NCBI GenBank assembly: GCA_030528715.1
Contig: JAUMYJ010000003.1
Span: 62,001 to 126,000 of the forward strand
Source: Bacteroidales bacterium
GTDB lineage: Bacteria; Bacteroidota; Bacteroidia; Bacteroidales; Bacteroidaceae
Direction: 5' to 3'
DNA length: 64,000 bases
Shown here: positions 36,906 to 45,229 of the stretch, piece after piece
Layout: each line of letters opens with the position of its first letter
Position numbering within the stretch: position 1 is the first letter of the stretch
Notes under the pieces: generated by a model
What the model saw: the letters and a program-made list of their open reading frames with translations, nothing else
What the model was told of the DNA's origin: nothing
Databases searched by the model: none
Translations under genes and position numbers: made by a program

Positions 36906-39900
36906 ATGAATAATCTTCGCTTTGTTGGCCTTAGTGCCATTCGACGCTACACCATGCTTCTATTGCTTTGGGCAATGGCTGCTATGGCTTGGGCGCAAGA
37001 CTGTAGTTTTAGTATTAGCCATACTATGACGCCTGGCGTGTGTACGGCCGATGGTGCTATCAAGGTTGATATTATCAATACCACTGCGCCAACGAGTACG
37101 CAGTTTCAATACCTTTTGTTTAATATAACTGCAGGTGGCGACCCTACGACAATTAGGACGACGGAGCGCTCATATACATTTACCAACTTGGTACCTGGTC
37201 GCTACCGCGTAGAGGTTATTGCACAGTGTGCTGGTGGTAGTGCCTCGTCACAGAGTATCAATGACATAAATGTGACCACAACCTATGTCCCTATGATAGG
37301 TGGGCATAATCAAGATCTTTCACGCGATGCCTATGCTTGTGGTACGGGGCGTATCGTGGTGTCTCTTAGCAAGGGTAAAGGTACGTATACCATTCGTATA
37401 GCCAATGGCCCGATGCGTGTGGGCGAGACGATACCTTACACCGTGGTATCTACTGGTGAATATCAGCTTGATTACGAAGATTGGAAGCCTGGAACTTATA
37501 GAATTGCGGTTACCGATGAGTGTAACAACGTCTTTGCATTTGATGTCGTAGTGGGAGAGATAACCGAAATACCCAATGTTAGAGGATCTTACTTGGGTGT
37601 AAGTAGCCAGGATTGTAGAACATTGAAGATGTTGTCTGGTTTCCAACTAAAGATAGAGGGACATCGCAAAACTTTGCAAGCTGGTTTATACGAAATTGGT
37701 TATGCTTTTCGTGGTCAATCTGACGCTGATATAGTTTGGCATACTCTCTCAAACTCAAGTACTCTTTCCATTGTTGCGCCCAAAAGTTTGTATGAACTTA
37801 GTCAAGAGGTTGCTGGTACTTATAGAAATTTGGGGGCTACCGATAGTGAGCGTAGGGGGTATTATACTGATAAATTGACTTTGATTACGCGCTTAAAACC
37901 ATGTCCTTCGGTGCGCACTCAACAAAAAATAGACGTGCATTATTATGACTATTTTCATGTAGATCTTCTAAATTTAGAAAATTGCAGACCAAGTTTAAGG
38001 GTACAGATGCATAATAAAGCTATTTACTGCGCTCCTATAACTTACGAACTACGTGTAGAAATTAATGGTCTTAATGTGCTGGTGGGAAATTTTGTAAGTC
38101 AAACCCCCTCAGAATGGTCGCCACAATTCCCTATTCCTGACAATGTACCAATGCCTAAACAAGGAGAAACTCTTAAAATTCATCTTAAAGCTACAGATGC
38201 TAACGGACTTGTTTGGATGCAAACCTCATCGGTGACAGAGACATTTCCACTATCTTTTTCTACAGAAAAGGCATGTAGCCCTACCTATGGGGTGAAAACT
38301 ACTCGTTATCTATTCAATAAAGAGCTTAACTTAAATAGAGAGTTTCTTTGTGGTTTAACAGTTCGATTGTATAACTCTAGTAGCCAACTGATTGGTGAGT
38401 ATCCGGCACCTGCAGCTATTAACGGTTTGGAGTGGGGCAAGCGCTACTATCTACACTATATGCAAGGCAACCAAAAGCTTAAAGAGGTGATTGTTGAACG
38501 TGAAAATGCGAGTATTAATAATGTCTTAAGAGCTACCGGTGAACGAAGTCAGCATGCACTCAACTATGGTAGTATATATGTTACTGTTGGTGGAGTTTCT
38601 GGTGACAATAGTTATCTCACGATAACTGGACCAGAAGGGTATTCTTACCGTAGAACTATTCTTGTAGGATCCTCTGGAGGTGGAACTACTGGCTTTAAAT
38701 CGCCTGAGAGCCATCTTCCTAAAGGCATTTACACGGTAAAATTCTACAATAGTTGTAATGGCAAGACAGTTACCACAACTTATGATCATCCAGGTTTTTA
38801 TCAAGTAGAAGACTTTGATTATGATATAACTTATGGTTGTGGGTTAGCTCACATCCGTCCTCGTGCTAAGGTGAAATTAGGCAATAGATTTTTAGGCGAT
38901 AATGAATATGCATTCTTTATACACCCTAAAAATCAGGCAGTTCAAAATGTTGTCGCACGTGAAGGAGAAACAATAACACTGAGTAAAGAAGGAGAGTATA
39001 CCATCAGTCTTGTTATACATCGTTCGACTTCTAACTGGACGTACCAAAGCTATCTTAATTATTTAAATAAGTCCGATTATGAAGATTATCGTTTGGTAGA
39101 TATCCCGATTATCTATAAAACACCTTCGCTTAATATTGACTCTACGCGCACTCTCGCCTATGCTTGTGCCAACAATGTGTTAGGTGATATTTACATACAA
39201 GCACATGGTGGCATTGGCCCTTATACCTATCAGCTATTTCTTGATCCCGACTATCAGCAACCTGCTCGCTATACTGATGGACGCGAGGTGAAAGAGACGG
39301 GTGCTAGTGCAGTATATTTTAAGTATGGCCAAATGGGGCAAACTTATTATGTGCGTTATACTGATGCTTGTGGTAGTCTCCAAAAGTATAAAATACGCAT
39401 GCTTAATGTGAATGATTTGCAATTAGCTTATGCAGTCCCATCGCGAGTGTGTAGTGGTGGTACCGTAAACTTGCGTATGGCTGGTCCTGAGGTTTTCAGA
39501 AACCAGGCCACAGCACTATGGAGAGACCCGCAAGGACGTACGATAAATAGTAGTGATGGCTCGGTAGACAGAGAAATTGTCAATGTAACTGCTGCTAAAG
39601 CTGGTATGTATTCAGTTGTCTTTACGCTGCCAGGTTGTGGTACGCCTGTAACAAATCAAGTTAAAGTAGAAGTAACCAACGCCGTCAATGGTACTATTCC
39701 TTCCACCACAGAATACACAGTGTGTGTAGGTAAGAGTATAGCTATTCAGGGCGCTACGACAACAGAGCCTAAGGCCTCAATCTCTTGGCAATATGCGAGG
39801 ACACGAACTCTAAATCCAGATTTCCTTACAGGGACTTCGGATGAAGAATATATTTATCGTTGGGAAGAACACCCTGCACTCGAGAATGCTACCCAATCGA

Positions 39901-40088
39901 CACTTAACATGAGTTTTGATAAGCCAGGCTTATATGCACTGCGTAACTTTATTAGCTATGGATGTGAGCTTGTGTCTCCTCCAATACTTGTAAGGGTTAG
40001 GTATTGCTATGTGCCGTTAAACCCACATTTGATGCATCGTCCCTCAGTAGACTGGTCAGGTGTATTTTTATCGCCACTCCTTAACTAG
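36906..40088 (+). CDS. Large secreted adhesin-like protein, mosaic
   Basis: The 1060-residue protein starts MNNLRFVGLSAIRRY with a signal peptide (MLLLLWAMAAMAWAQ). The mature part is a string of cysteine-containing beta-sandwich-like domains (for example FTNLVPGRYRVEVIAQC, KPGTYRIAVTDECNN, LPKGIYTVKFYNSCNG, QTYYVRYTDACGS), similar to modules of SprB-like gliding and adhesion proteins in Bacteroidetes. The C-terminus (ILVRVRYCYVPLNPH...) has no recognisable type IX sorting domain, so the protein may be truncated or use another anchor. The stretch 37.56-39.12 kb is visibly richer in A+T and AGA codons than both flanks, as if a central cassette had been exchanged. I assign no specific function. 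Confidence 0.75.
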   Translation: MNNLRFVGLSAIRRYTMLLLLWAMAAMAWAQDCSFSISHTMTPGVCTADGAIKVDIINTTAPTSTQFQYLLFNITAGGDPTTIRTTERSYTFTNLVPGRYRVEVIAQCAGGSASSQSINDINVTTTYVPMIGGHNQDLSRDAYACGTGRIVVSLSKGKGTYTIRIANGPMRVGETIPYTVVSTGEYQLDYEDWKPGTYRIAVTDECNNVFAFDVVVGEITEIPNVRGSYLGVSSQDCRTLKMLSGFQLKIEGHRKTLQAGLYEIGYAFRGQSDADIVWHTLSNSSTLSIVAPKSLYELSQEVAGTYRNLGATDSERRGYYTDKLTLITRLKPCPSVRTQQKIDVHYYDYFHVDLLNLENCRPSLRVQMHNKAIYCAPITYELRVEINGLNVLVGNFVSQTPSEWSPQFPIPDNVPMPKQGETLKIHLKATDANGLVWMQTSSVTETFPLSFSTEKACSPTYGVKTTRYLFNKELNLNREFLCGLTVRLYNSSSQLIGEYPAPAAINGLEWGKRYYLHYMQGNQKLKEVIVERENASINNVLRATGERSQHALNYGSIYVTVGGVSGDNSYLTITGPEGYSYRRTILVGSSGGGTTGFKSPESHLPKGIYTVKFYNSCNGKTVTTTYDHPGFYQVEDFDYDITYGCGLAHIRPRAKVKLGNRFLGDNEYAFFIHPKNQAVQNVVAREGETITLSKEGEYTISLVIHRSTSNWTYQSYLNYLNKSDYEDYRLVDIPIIYKTPSLNIDSTRTLAYACANNVLGDIYIQAHGGIGPYTYQLFLDPDYQQPARYTDGREVKETGASAVYFKYGQMGQTYYVRYTDACGSLQKYKIRMLNVNDLQLAYAVPSRVCSGGTVNLRMAGPEVFRNQATALWRDPQGRTINSSDGSVDREIVNVTAAKAGMYSVVFTLPGCGTPVTNQVKVEVTNAVNGTIPSTTEYTVCVGKSIAIQGATTTEPKASISWQYARTRTLNPDFLTGTSDEEYIYRWEEHPALENATQSTLNMSFDKPGLYALRNFISYGCELVSPPILVRVRYCYVPLNPHLMHRPSVDWSGVFLSPLLN

Positions 40089-40112
40089 TCTGTAATTTTG
40101 GGTTAGCTATAT

Positions 40113-40165
40113 AAACATGCCTCCAGCAACTGCGAATTAAAAGGCTTTGCTTGGAAGGCATGTTT
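40113..40165 (+). terminator. Terminator after the mosaic secreted protein
   Basis: aaacatgcc (40113-40121) pairs with ggcatgttt (40157-40165); tccagcaa and ttgcttgga extend the stem with a bulge. A T-rich tail (attttatg) follows. Confidence 0.6.
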
Positions 40166-40185
40166 ATTTTATGTATATTGCAGGG

Positions 40186-40215
40186 TAGACATCACTCTAG
40201 ATTGAGTGATGTCTA
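40186..40215. terminator. Second hairpin in the same intergenic region
   Basis: tagacatcactc (40186-40197) pairs perfectly with gagtgatgtcta (40204-40215) around a 6-nt loop. Its role is unclear. Between it and 40500 I see no gene. Confidence 0.4.
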
Positions 40216-40500
40216 TGTAAGTTGTTGGTACATTCCTAGAAGTGAGCCATCTACAGTTATAGATAGCTTTTCTCGAAGTATCTAAGCTTCAAAGTTCTTG
40301 CACTTATGGCGTATTACATGAACTTATGGTCGATGGAGTTTAGACTGCTATAAAAGTAATGCATTTGGCGAACAGACAGTGGCTTTGGCCGCATCGTTAG
40401 TACAGCTATGTTTTAGTTGCTAGTTTCGTATGCTTCGTATGTTCTCTGGTGTTTCTTCTCTCATTTTGGGTATTACCTTTATTGGATATGCTATGAGGGC

Positions 40501-40540
40501 AAAGCCACTGCAAGCAACAAATAAGGCTTGCAGTGGCTTT
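40501..40540. terminator. Hairpin at the end of the flippase gene
   Basis: aaagccactgcaagc (40501-40515) pairs perfectly with 40526-40540 around a 10-nt loop, 26 bp past the stop of the minus-strand flippase gene. Confidence 0.6.
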
Positions 40541-40566
40541 GTGATTTAGCTGCTAACGTGATGAGA

Positions 40567-42042
40567 CTATATCGCTCGTTGCTTTAAATAGGCTATACAG
40601 TCGTCTAGTGTTTTGGCGCGTAGGAGCTTCATCGTGCCGAGGTAAAAAACTGCGGCTATGAGCATTTTGAGTACAAAGCTGACCCAAAGGTGAGTCGTAA
40701 AACTAGCGATGAAAGCTGCTAATGCCATGGCTATGGCAGCGATGAAAGTAAATGGTAAAGTGTCTCGTAGCATTTGGCGACGGGTATAGCCCGATAGCTT
40801 GCGTACTTGGTGATGCCATACGATGAGATAGGCAATGTTGAGTGTAACGTAGCCTATCAGCATGGGCAAAATGTCGTAGCGCATAAGTGTTAGCATTAAG
40901 AGTAATTGGAGAATACCTTGAGCAATCGTACAATACATGTAAATGTTTGAGCGGCCTTGAGCTGTTATAAATTGCCCCATAAGTAGCTGTAAAGGCATGA
41001 AGGCTGCACCGATGCATAATAGCTGCATATAAGGTACCACGGGAAGCCAGCGCTCGGGAAATACTATGCCAATCAACTCAGGAGTAACTAGGCATAGCCC
41101 AAACAGGGCAGGCATAGAGACAAAAGCGGTAAATCGCATTAGCTTGCCTAAGGCGCGCTGTGCGCGTTCTGGCTCGTGTTGTAGACGAGCAAACGTAGGT
41201 TGTGCTACGCCTTGCACCATGCCGCTAATGACTTGTGTGCCCATACTAGTCCACTTGCTACCTTGTGCGTAGTAGCCCACAGTATTTTTTTGGTAGTATT
41301 TCCCTAAGATAAAAGCCATGAGATGGATGTTGATTTGTTGGCAAATATCAGTTAGTAAGAGTTTACTACTATATGCAAAGATGGGGCGCAGTGGTCTGAA
41401 ATTTAACGAGAGTGAAGGCCTCCATTTAGCAAAAAAACACGATGAAAGCGTTACACTTGCACAAAATGTGAGCGTTTGGCCTGCCAAAGCCCAGTAACCC
41501 AGCCCAGTCAGAGCCAAAGCTATGCCGATAGCACCCGATAGGGCAAGGCTTAATATGCCTACTGCTGCATTTTCTTTTGTACGTAATTCGCGAAAAAGTA
41601 TGGCACGTGGTACAATGCCAAAACTAGATATTAAAAAGCCTAAGAAGAACACACGTGCCAAGGGCGTAAGGGCTGGTTCGTTCATAAAGTGTGCTAGGAG
41701 TGGTGCTGCAAAGAAAAGTAGGCTGTATAGTGCACCACCACATAGTACGTTAAACCAAAAGACAGCTGTGAGATCGGCTTGTGTGACCTCATCTTTTTGT
41801 GTTAACCCTGCGATGAAACCACTCTCTTGAAGTACCGAGGAAATGCCCGAAAATACTAAAAGCATCGCTATCATGCCATAGTCTTCTGGAAAGAGTATTT
41901 GCCCTAAGACTATGCCAAAAAGTAAACCTAAAAGCTGCTGTCCTCCGTTGTTTATCGCTCCCCATAATAGGCCACGTGCTGTTTTTTGTTTGAGTGATTC
42001 GCTTGTAAGGTTTGTCTGTACGTTAGAGTTTGTGTTGTTCAT
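40567..42042 (-). CDS. Polysaccharide flippase (WzxC-like, MOP superfamily)
   Basis: The 491-residue integral membrane protein has about 12-14 spans. Its N-terminus (LKQKTARGLLWGAINNGGQQLLGLLFGIVLGQILFPEDYG, shown here only as family pattern) and FRELRTKENAAVGILSLALSG match the WzxC/RfbX-like lipopolysaccharide or exopolysaccharide flippases, which turn undecaprenyl-linked repeat units across the inner membrane. No glycosyltransferases are nearby. It lies 11 bp downstream of dprA and probably shares a transcript with it. Confidence 0.88.
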   Translation of the reverse strand: MNNTNSNVQTNLTSESLKQKTARGLLWGAINNGGQQLLGLLFGIVLGQILFPEDYGMIAMLLVFSGISSVLQESGFIAGLTQKDEVTQADLTAVFWFNVLCGGALYSLLFFAAPLLAHFMNEPALTPLARVFFLGFLISSFGIVPRAILFRELRTKENAAVGILSLALSGAIGIALALTGLGYWALAGQTLTFCASVTLSSCFFAKWRPSLSLNFRPLRPIFAYSSKLLLTDICQQINIHLMAFILGKYYQKNTVGYYAQGSKWTSMGTQVISGMVQGVAQPTFARLQHEPERAQRALGKLMRFTAFVSMPALFGLCLVTPELIGIVFPERWLPVVPYMQLLCIGAAFMPLQLLMGQFITAQGRSNIYMYCTIAQGILQLLLMLTLMRYDILPMLIGYVTLNIAYLIVWHHQVRKLSGYTRRQMLRDTLPFTFIAAIAMALAAFIASFTTHLWVSFVLKMLIAAVFYLGTMKLLRAKTLDDCIAYLKQRAI

Positions 42043-42053
42043 GGGCTCGTGTG

Positions 42054-43181
42054 TTAGCGTAAAAGTCGGTAGACGTTGCCTGCCATAGCTACCACGCGCC
42101 CCATAATTTCGAGGTTGATAGCAGCAGCTGTGATGGTGGCAATAGATAGGCCTGTGTTGCTGACGAGTTGATTGAGCGATAAGCCTTCACTATTATTGGC
42201 TAAGACACATAAAATAGCCTGTTCGGTGAGGGGAAGTTGCTCATCAAAGAGTGTCGTTTGTGCGGTGGAAGCGTCTTTTTTTGCTTGTTTGTCAATATCC
42301 CAGCCCATGTGGGTAAGTAATTCGTCGGCTGAGAGTAATAGTTGTGCTTTACCCTGAGCAATAAGTTTGTTGCATCCTTGTGAAGTTGAGTCGAGGGTAC
42401 GTCCAGGGTACGCTAGTAGTTCTCGATTTGTGTCAAAGGCTAGTTGAGCGGTAATAAGTGCTCCACCGCGTTCGGCACTCTCTATGACAAGGCAAGCATC
42501 GCACAAACCAGCTACGATGCGGTTACGTCGTACAAAGCGTCCTTTATCTGGTATCGTGTTGGGTGGGTATTCTGTAAGGAGAGCACCATGTGCCGCGATT
42601 TCGTTTGCAGTTGTAGTATGTAAGGTCGGGTAAATGCGATCAAGGCCATGTGCCAGTACAGCTATATTGGGCAATCTGTGTTTTATAGCTTCGCGGTGTG
42701 CACAGATATCTACGCCATAGGCTAAGCCCGATACGATGAGCACATCGTTTTTTAATGTTTCAAGTGCTTTCATCGTATGGCGACAAAGGTCTTGTCCATA
42801 CGGAGATATTTGTCTTGTGCCTACTACCGATACGATGTGCTTCGCATTGAGATTGTAGCCGTTTCCACGTACAAAGAGTGCGAAGGGTGGTTCGTAGCCT
42901 TCGCGTAGGCGCTGAGGGTACTCAGCATCAGCAATAGTGAGTGTTTGGACGTTGTTTTTGTCGTTGAAAGCATGGATTTTCGCAATTTGCTCTTCTACCT
43001 CCGATACCTGTTTTAGTGCACGCTGTAAGTTGCGTAGGGCTATGGGTGTAGGTGGCTCATCAAAGTCGCATGCAAGCACACGCCTTGCCTCGCTACCCGC
43101 CAAGGCATACAAGGCTGTCTTGGTAGTGTAGCCCACTATGGGCATTAGGTGTAGCAGGAGTAAGGCGTGTGCTTCGGTCAT
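42054..43181 (-). CDS. dprA: DNA-processing protein DprA
   Basis: The 375-residue protein has an N-terminal helix-hairpin-like region, then the Rossmann core of DprA/Smf: SVVGTRQISPYGQDLCR, VSGLAYGVDICAHREAIK, AVLAHGLDRIYP, TEYPPNTIPDKGRFVRRNRIVAGL and ESAERGGALITAQLA. A C-terminal winged-helix domain (LSLNQLVSNTGLSIATITAA) ends it. DprA loads RecA onto incoming single-stranded DNA during natural transformation. It is the middle gene of a thioesterase-dprA-flippase string with gaps of 14 and 11 bp. Confidence 0.95.
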   Translation of the reverse strand: MTEAHALLLLHLMPIVGYTTKTALYALAGSEARRVLACDFDEPPTPIALRNLQRALKQVSEVEEQIAKIHAFNDKNNVQTLTIADAEYPQRLREGYEPPFALFVRGNGYNLNAKHIVSVVGTRQISPYGQDLCRHTMKALETLKNDVLIVSGLAYGVDICAHREAIKHRLPNIAVLAHGLDRIYPTLHTTTANEIAAHGALLTEYPPNTIPDKGRFVRRNRIVAGLCDACLVIESAERGGALITAQLAFDTNRELLAYPGRTLDSTSQGCNKLIAQGKAQLLLSADELLTHMGWDIDKQAKKDASTAQTTLFDEQLPLTEQAILCVLANNSEGLSLNQLVSNTGLSIATITAAAINLEIMGRVVAMAGNVYRLLR

Positions 43182-43195
43182 AGTGGCGTGCTGGG

Positions 43196-43603
43196 TTAGG
43201 GTGTTGTGAGGTAATTGCTTAGCATAGCTGTAAGCTCAGGGCAAGCAGCCAAGCGACCGTTGACTACACATACAGCCTCTACACTGCCCCGTAGGCACAG
43301 TTTGTTGTCGCTCTTACGGAAGATGTCTTGGTGAAAGATGTAGCGTATGCCTTCATGTGTTACACGAAGTTTACAGACGAATTCATCGCCACTGCGTAGT
43401 GGTGTTTTGTAGTTTAGTGTGATGCGTGCCACCATGGCATCGGTACCTTGCTCGTGGAGTTTGGCAAAGGAAATGCCAGCAGCCAATAGAAACTCGTGAC
43501 GCGCATGTTCGAGGTAGTGTTGGTAGTTGGCATTGTTTACTACGCCTTGTAGGTCGCACTCGTAGTCGCGCACTTTCATTGATAGCTCGTGAACGTAATT
43601 CAT
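43196..43603 (-). CDS. Acyl-CoA thioesterase (hot-dog fold, YbgC/FadM type)
   Basis: The 135-residue protein has the 4HBT pattern MKVRDYECDLQGVVNNANYQHYLEHAR, in which Asp and the following GVVNNANY form the active-site loop, then LNYKTPLRSGDEFVCKL. The size and fold match YbgC-like thioesterases acting on short acyl-CoA or acyl-ACP. The exact substrate is unknown. It is the first gene of the dprA operon; a weak -7-like element (TAATTTTG, minus strand 43701-43708) may drive it. Confidence 0.85.
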   Translation of the reverse strand: MNYVHELSMKVRDYECDLQGVVNNANYQHYLEHARHEFLLAAGISFAKLHEQGTDAMVARITLNYKTPLRSGDEFVCKLRVTHEGIRYIFHQDIFRKSDNKLCLRGSVEAVCVVNGRLAACPELTAMLSNYLTTP

Positions 43604-43718
43604 CGTGGTTTTAGTGTTGGTTTTGTGATGTTTTAGTCGATAAAATCGGGGATTTCTTTCGTGTCTGCTCGTTTTTATCGTATTTATTTTAAGGAAACTT
43701 CAAAATTAAAATTGTGTT

Positions 43719-45041
43719 TTATGGCGATGAAAGCGCGTGTTTTGGAAATTTACCATTAAGATATTGCTTCCCGACACGGCAGCGCAAACATTCACGTCGG
43801 TCGCAGTGCCGAGAATGTAGCTGTATGAGGGCTTGACTCTCTGCTGCATTAGCAGGGCGTAAGCCAGCTACTTCCCAAGCGCGAGTAATGTGGTTGCGCT
43901 CAGCTTTGATGGCGCGTAGTAATCGTTTTGCTTTATCGCAGAGTATGGGCTGATTACGCTCCTGACCATAAGTGTAGAGTAGAGGTGTTACGGTGTTTAT
44001 GATAAGTAGGTCAAGTGTAGTAGATGGCAAAGACTTGTCTGTCAATGCGCTCGCTACACCAAAGCCGTAGTGCTGTGCCCAATAGCCACTCGCCGTGGTA
44101 GAGAGTGCATCATAGAGCTGTTCTAGTGTATCTGCCTCTATGAGTCGGGTAAAGCCAGCGTCATGCCGGTGATACCAAGCGGCGAACTGTGCTAGGCGTA
44201 GAATGGGGTTGTTGGCTGGTCGTAAGCGATGAAAACGCCACGGAATATCCCCCATTGGAGTAAAGCTAAATTTACGTGCGAGGTAGGCGTACTCTGCTTG
44301 TAGACGGAGAAAGTACTCATTGCTTTGAGCCGTAGCGCGCATCTTTTGAGGGAGCTGTGATAAGTCAAGCATGCCTGCTAGCCCTAGAAACATGGCCTCT
44401 ATTTGAAATAACTGGTCGCGGTGCTTACCAATGGCAGAGCATGGCACTTGTTTAGCCCAGGCTTCAAAAGCATCGCCATTAACACCAAAGCCATAGTTGC
44501 GTGCCAAAGCAATAAAGGCTACGCGCTCCCAATCGCCCTCAGCGTAGGTGAGCCATGTACGTATGCGCTCAGCGCGTGCTTCTAGTCTTTCGGTCAGTAG
44601 CTGGTCAAGCCAGCTTTCGAGTTGGTTGGCACATAGGTAGGCTAGTGCTTCATGGCAGGGTGGGTAGTTCTCGGTATGTACGAGTTGCTCGTAGCGTTCT
44701 AAAACAAACGTGCTTATGGGGATTACAACCTGTGGTACACATCGTCTGTTGGCTGTATAGACTGGGCTATCCGCTTCGGTCACGACATGAAGTACTACGT
44801 TGTTGTATGTAGGGTTGTGCTGATGGCGATGCTGTCTCCAATCGCTACTTCTAAGGTGTATCTCTACGGCTCCGATCCACTCTTCTTTGCCAATGCGCAG
44901 GTGGGCACCTTCGAAGTCAGGTCCTGCGTGTCGATTTGGCTTTCCTACGTGTAGCACCTCTACTGTCTTCCCCTCTGTGGTTACCAAAGGTGCGAGAGGG
45001 AATAGGCGATAATACCATGTGAGCTGTAAAAGGTATTCCAT
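43719..45041 (-). CDS. DUF2851 family protein
   Basis: The 440-residue soluble protein begins MEYLLQLTWYYRLFPLAPL and shows HAGPDFEGAHLRIG, WIGAVEIHLRSSDWRQHRHQHNPTY and ERVAFIALARNYGFGVNGDAF, which mark the Bacteroidetes DUF2851 family. The first half contains a conserved D/E-rich patch (PDFEGA, EIHLRSSDW) that recalls nuclease-like folds, but no activity is established. It has its own promoter and is separated from the thioesterase by 115 bp. Confidence 0.82.
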   Translation of the reverse strand: MEYLLQLTWYYRLFPLAPLVTTEGKTVEVLHVGKPNRHAGPDFEGAHLRIGKEEWIGAVEIHLRSSDWRQHRHQHNPTYNNVVLHVVTEADSPVYTANRRCVPQVVIPISTFVLERYEQLVHTENYPPCHEALAYLCANQLESWLDQLLTERLEARAERIRTWLTYAEGDWERVAFIALARNYGFGVNGDAFEAWAKQVPCSAIGKHRDQLFQIEAMFLGLAGMLDLSQLPQKMRATAQSNEYFLRLQAEYAYLARKFSFTPMGDIPWRFHRLRPANNPILRLAQFAAWYHRHDAGFTRLIEADTLEQLYDALSTTASGYWAQHYGFGVASALTDKSLPSTTLDLLIINTVTPLLYTYGQERNQPILCDKAKRLLRAIKAERNHITRAWEVAGLRPANAAESQALIQLHSRHCDRRECLRCRVGKQYLNGKFPKHALSSP

Positions 45042-45072
45042 AGAGCGAGGGGCTATACATTGTTGCAGTGTG

Positions 45073-45080
45073 CAAAGTTA
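45073..45080 (-). promoter_or_regulatory. -7 promoter element (TAACTTTG) for DUF2851 gene
   Basis: The minus strand reads TAACTTTG 32 bp before the ATG at 45041. Confidence 0.65.
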
Positions 45081-45189
45081 GCAATTTAAGGCGTAAGAAG
45101 CATACAGAGGCATTAACAAATTGCACACGATTTGAGTCTTTTGTAATATTATTTGCTGGCATTTTGTGCGCTTTCTCATAGTTTCTTTG

Positions 45190-45197
45190 TATTTTTG
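45190..45197 (+). promoter_or_regulatory. -7 promoter element (TATTTTTG) for dsbD
   Basis: TATTTTTG lies 33 bp before the ATG at 45230. Confidence 0.6.
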
Positions 45198-45229
45198 CTA
45201 TTTCTAATACGATAGAACATATGGATTTT

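Noticed and set aside
40302..40330. Repeated ACTTATGG at 40302 and 40322
   Set aside because: Spacing is 20 bp and only two copies are visible; too weak to add to the array family.
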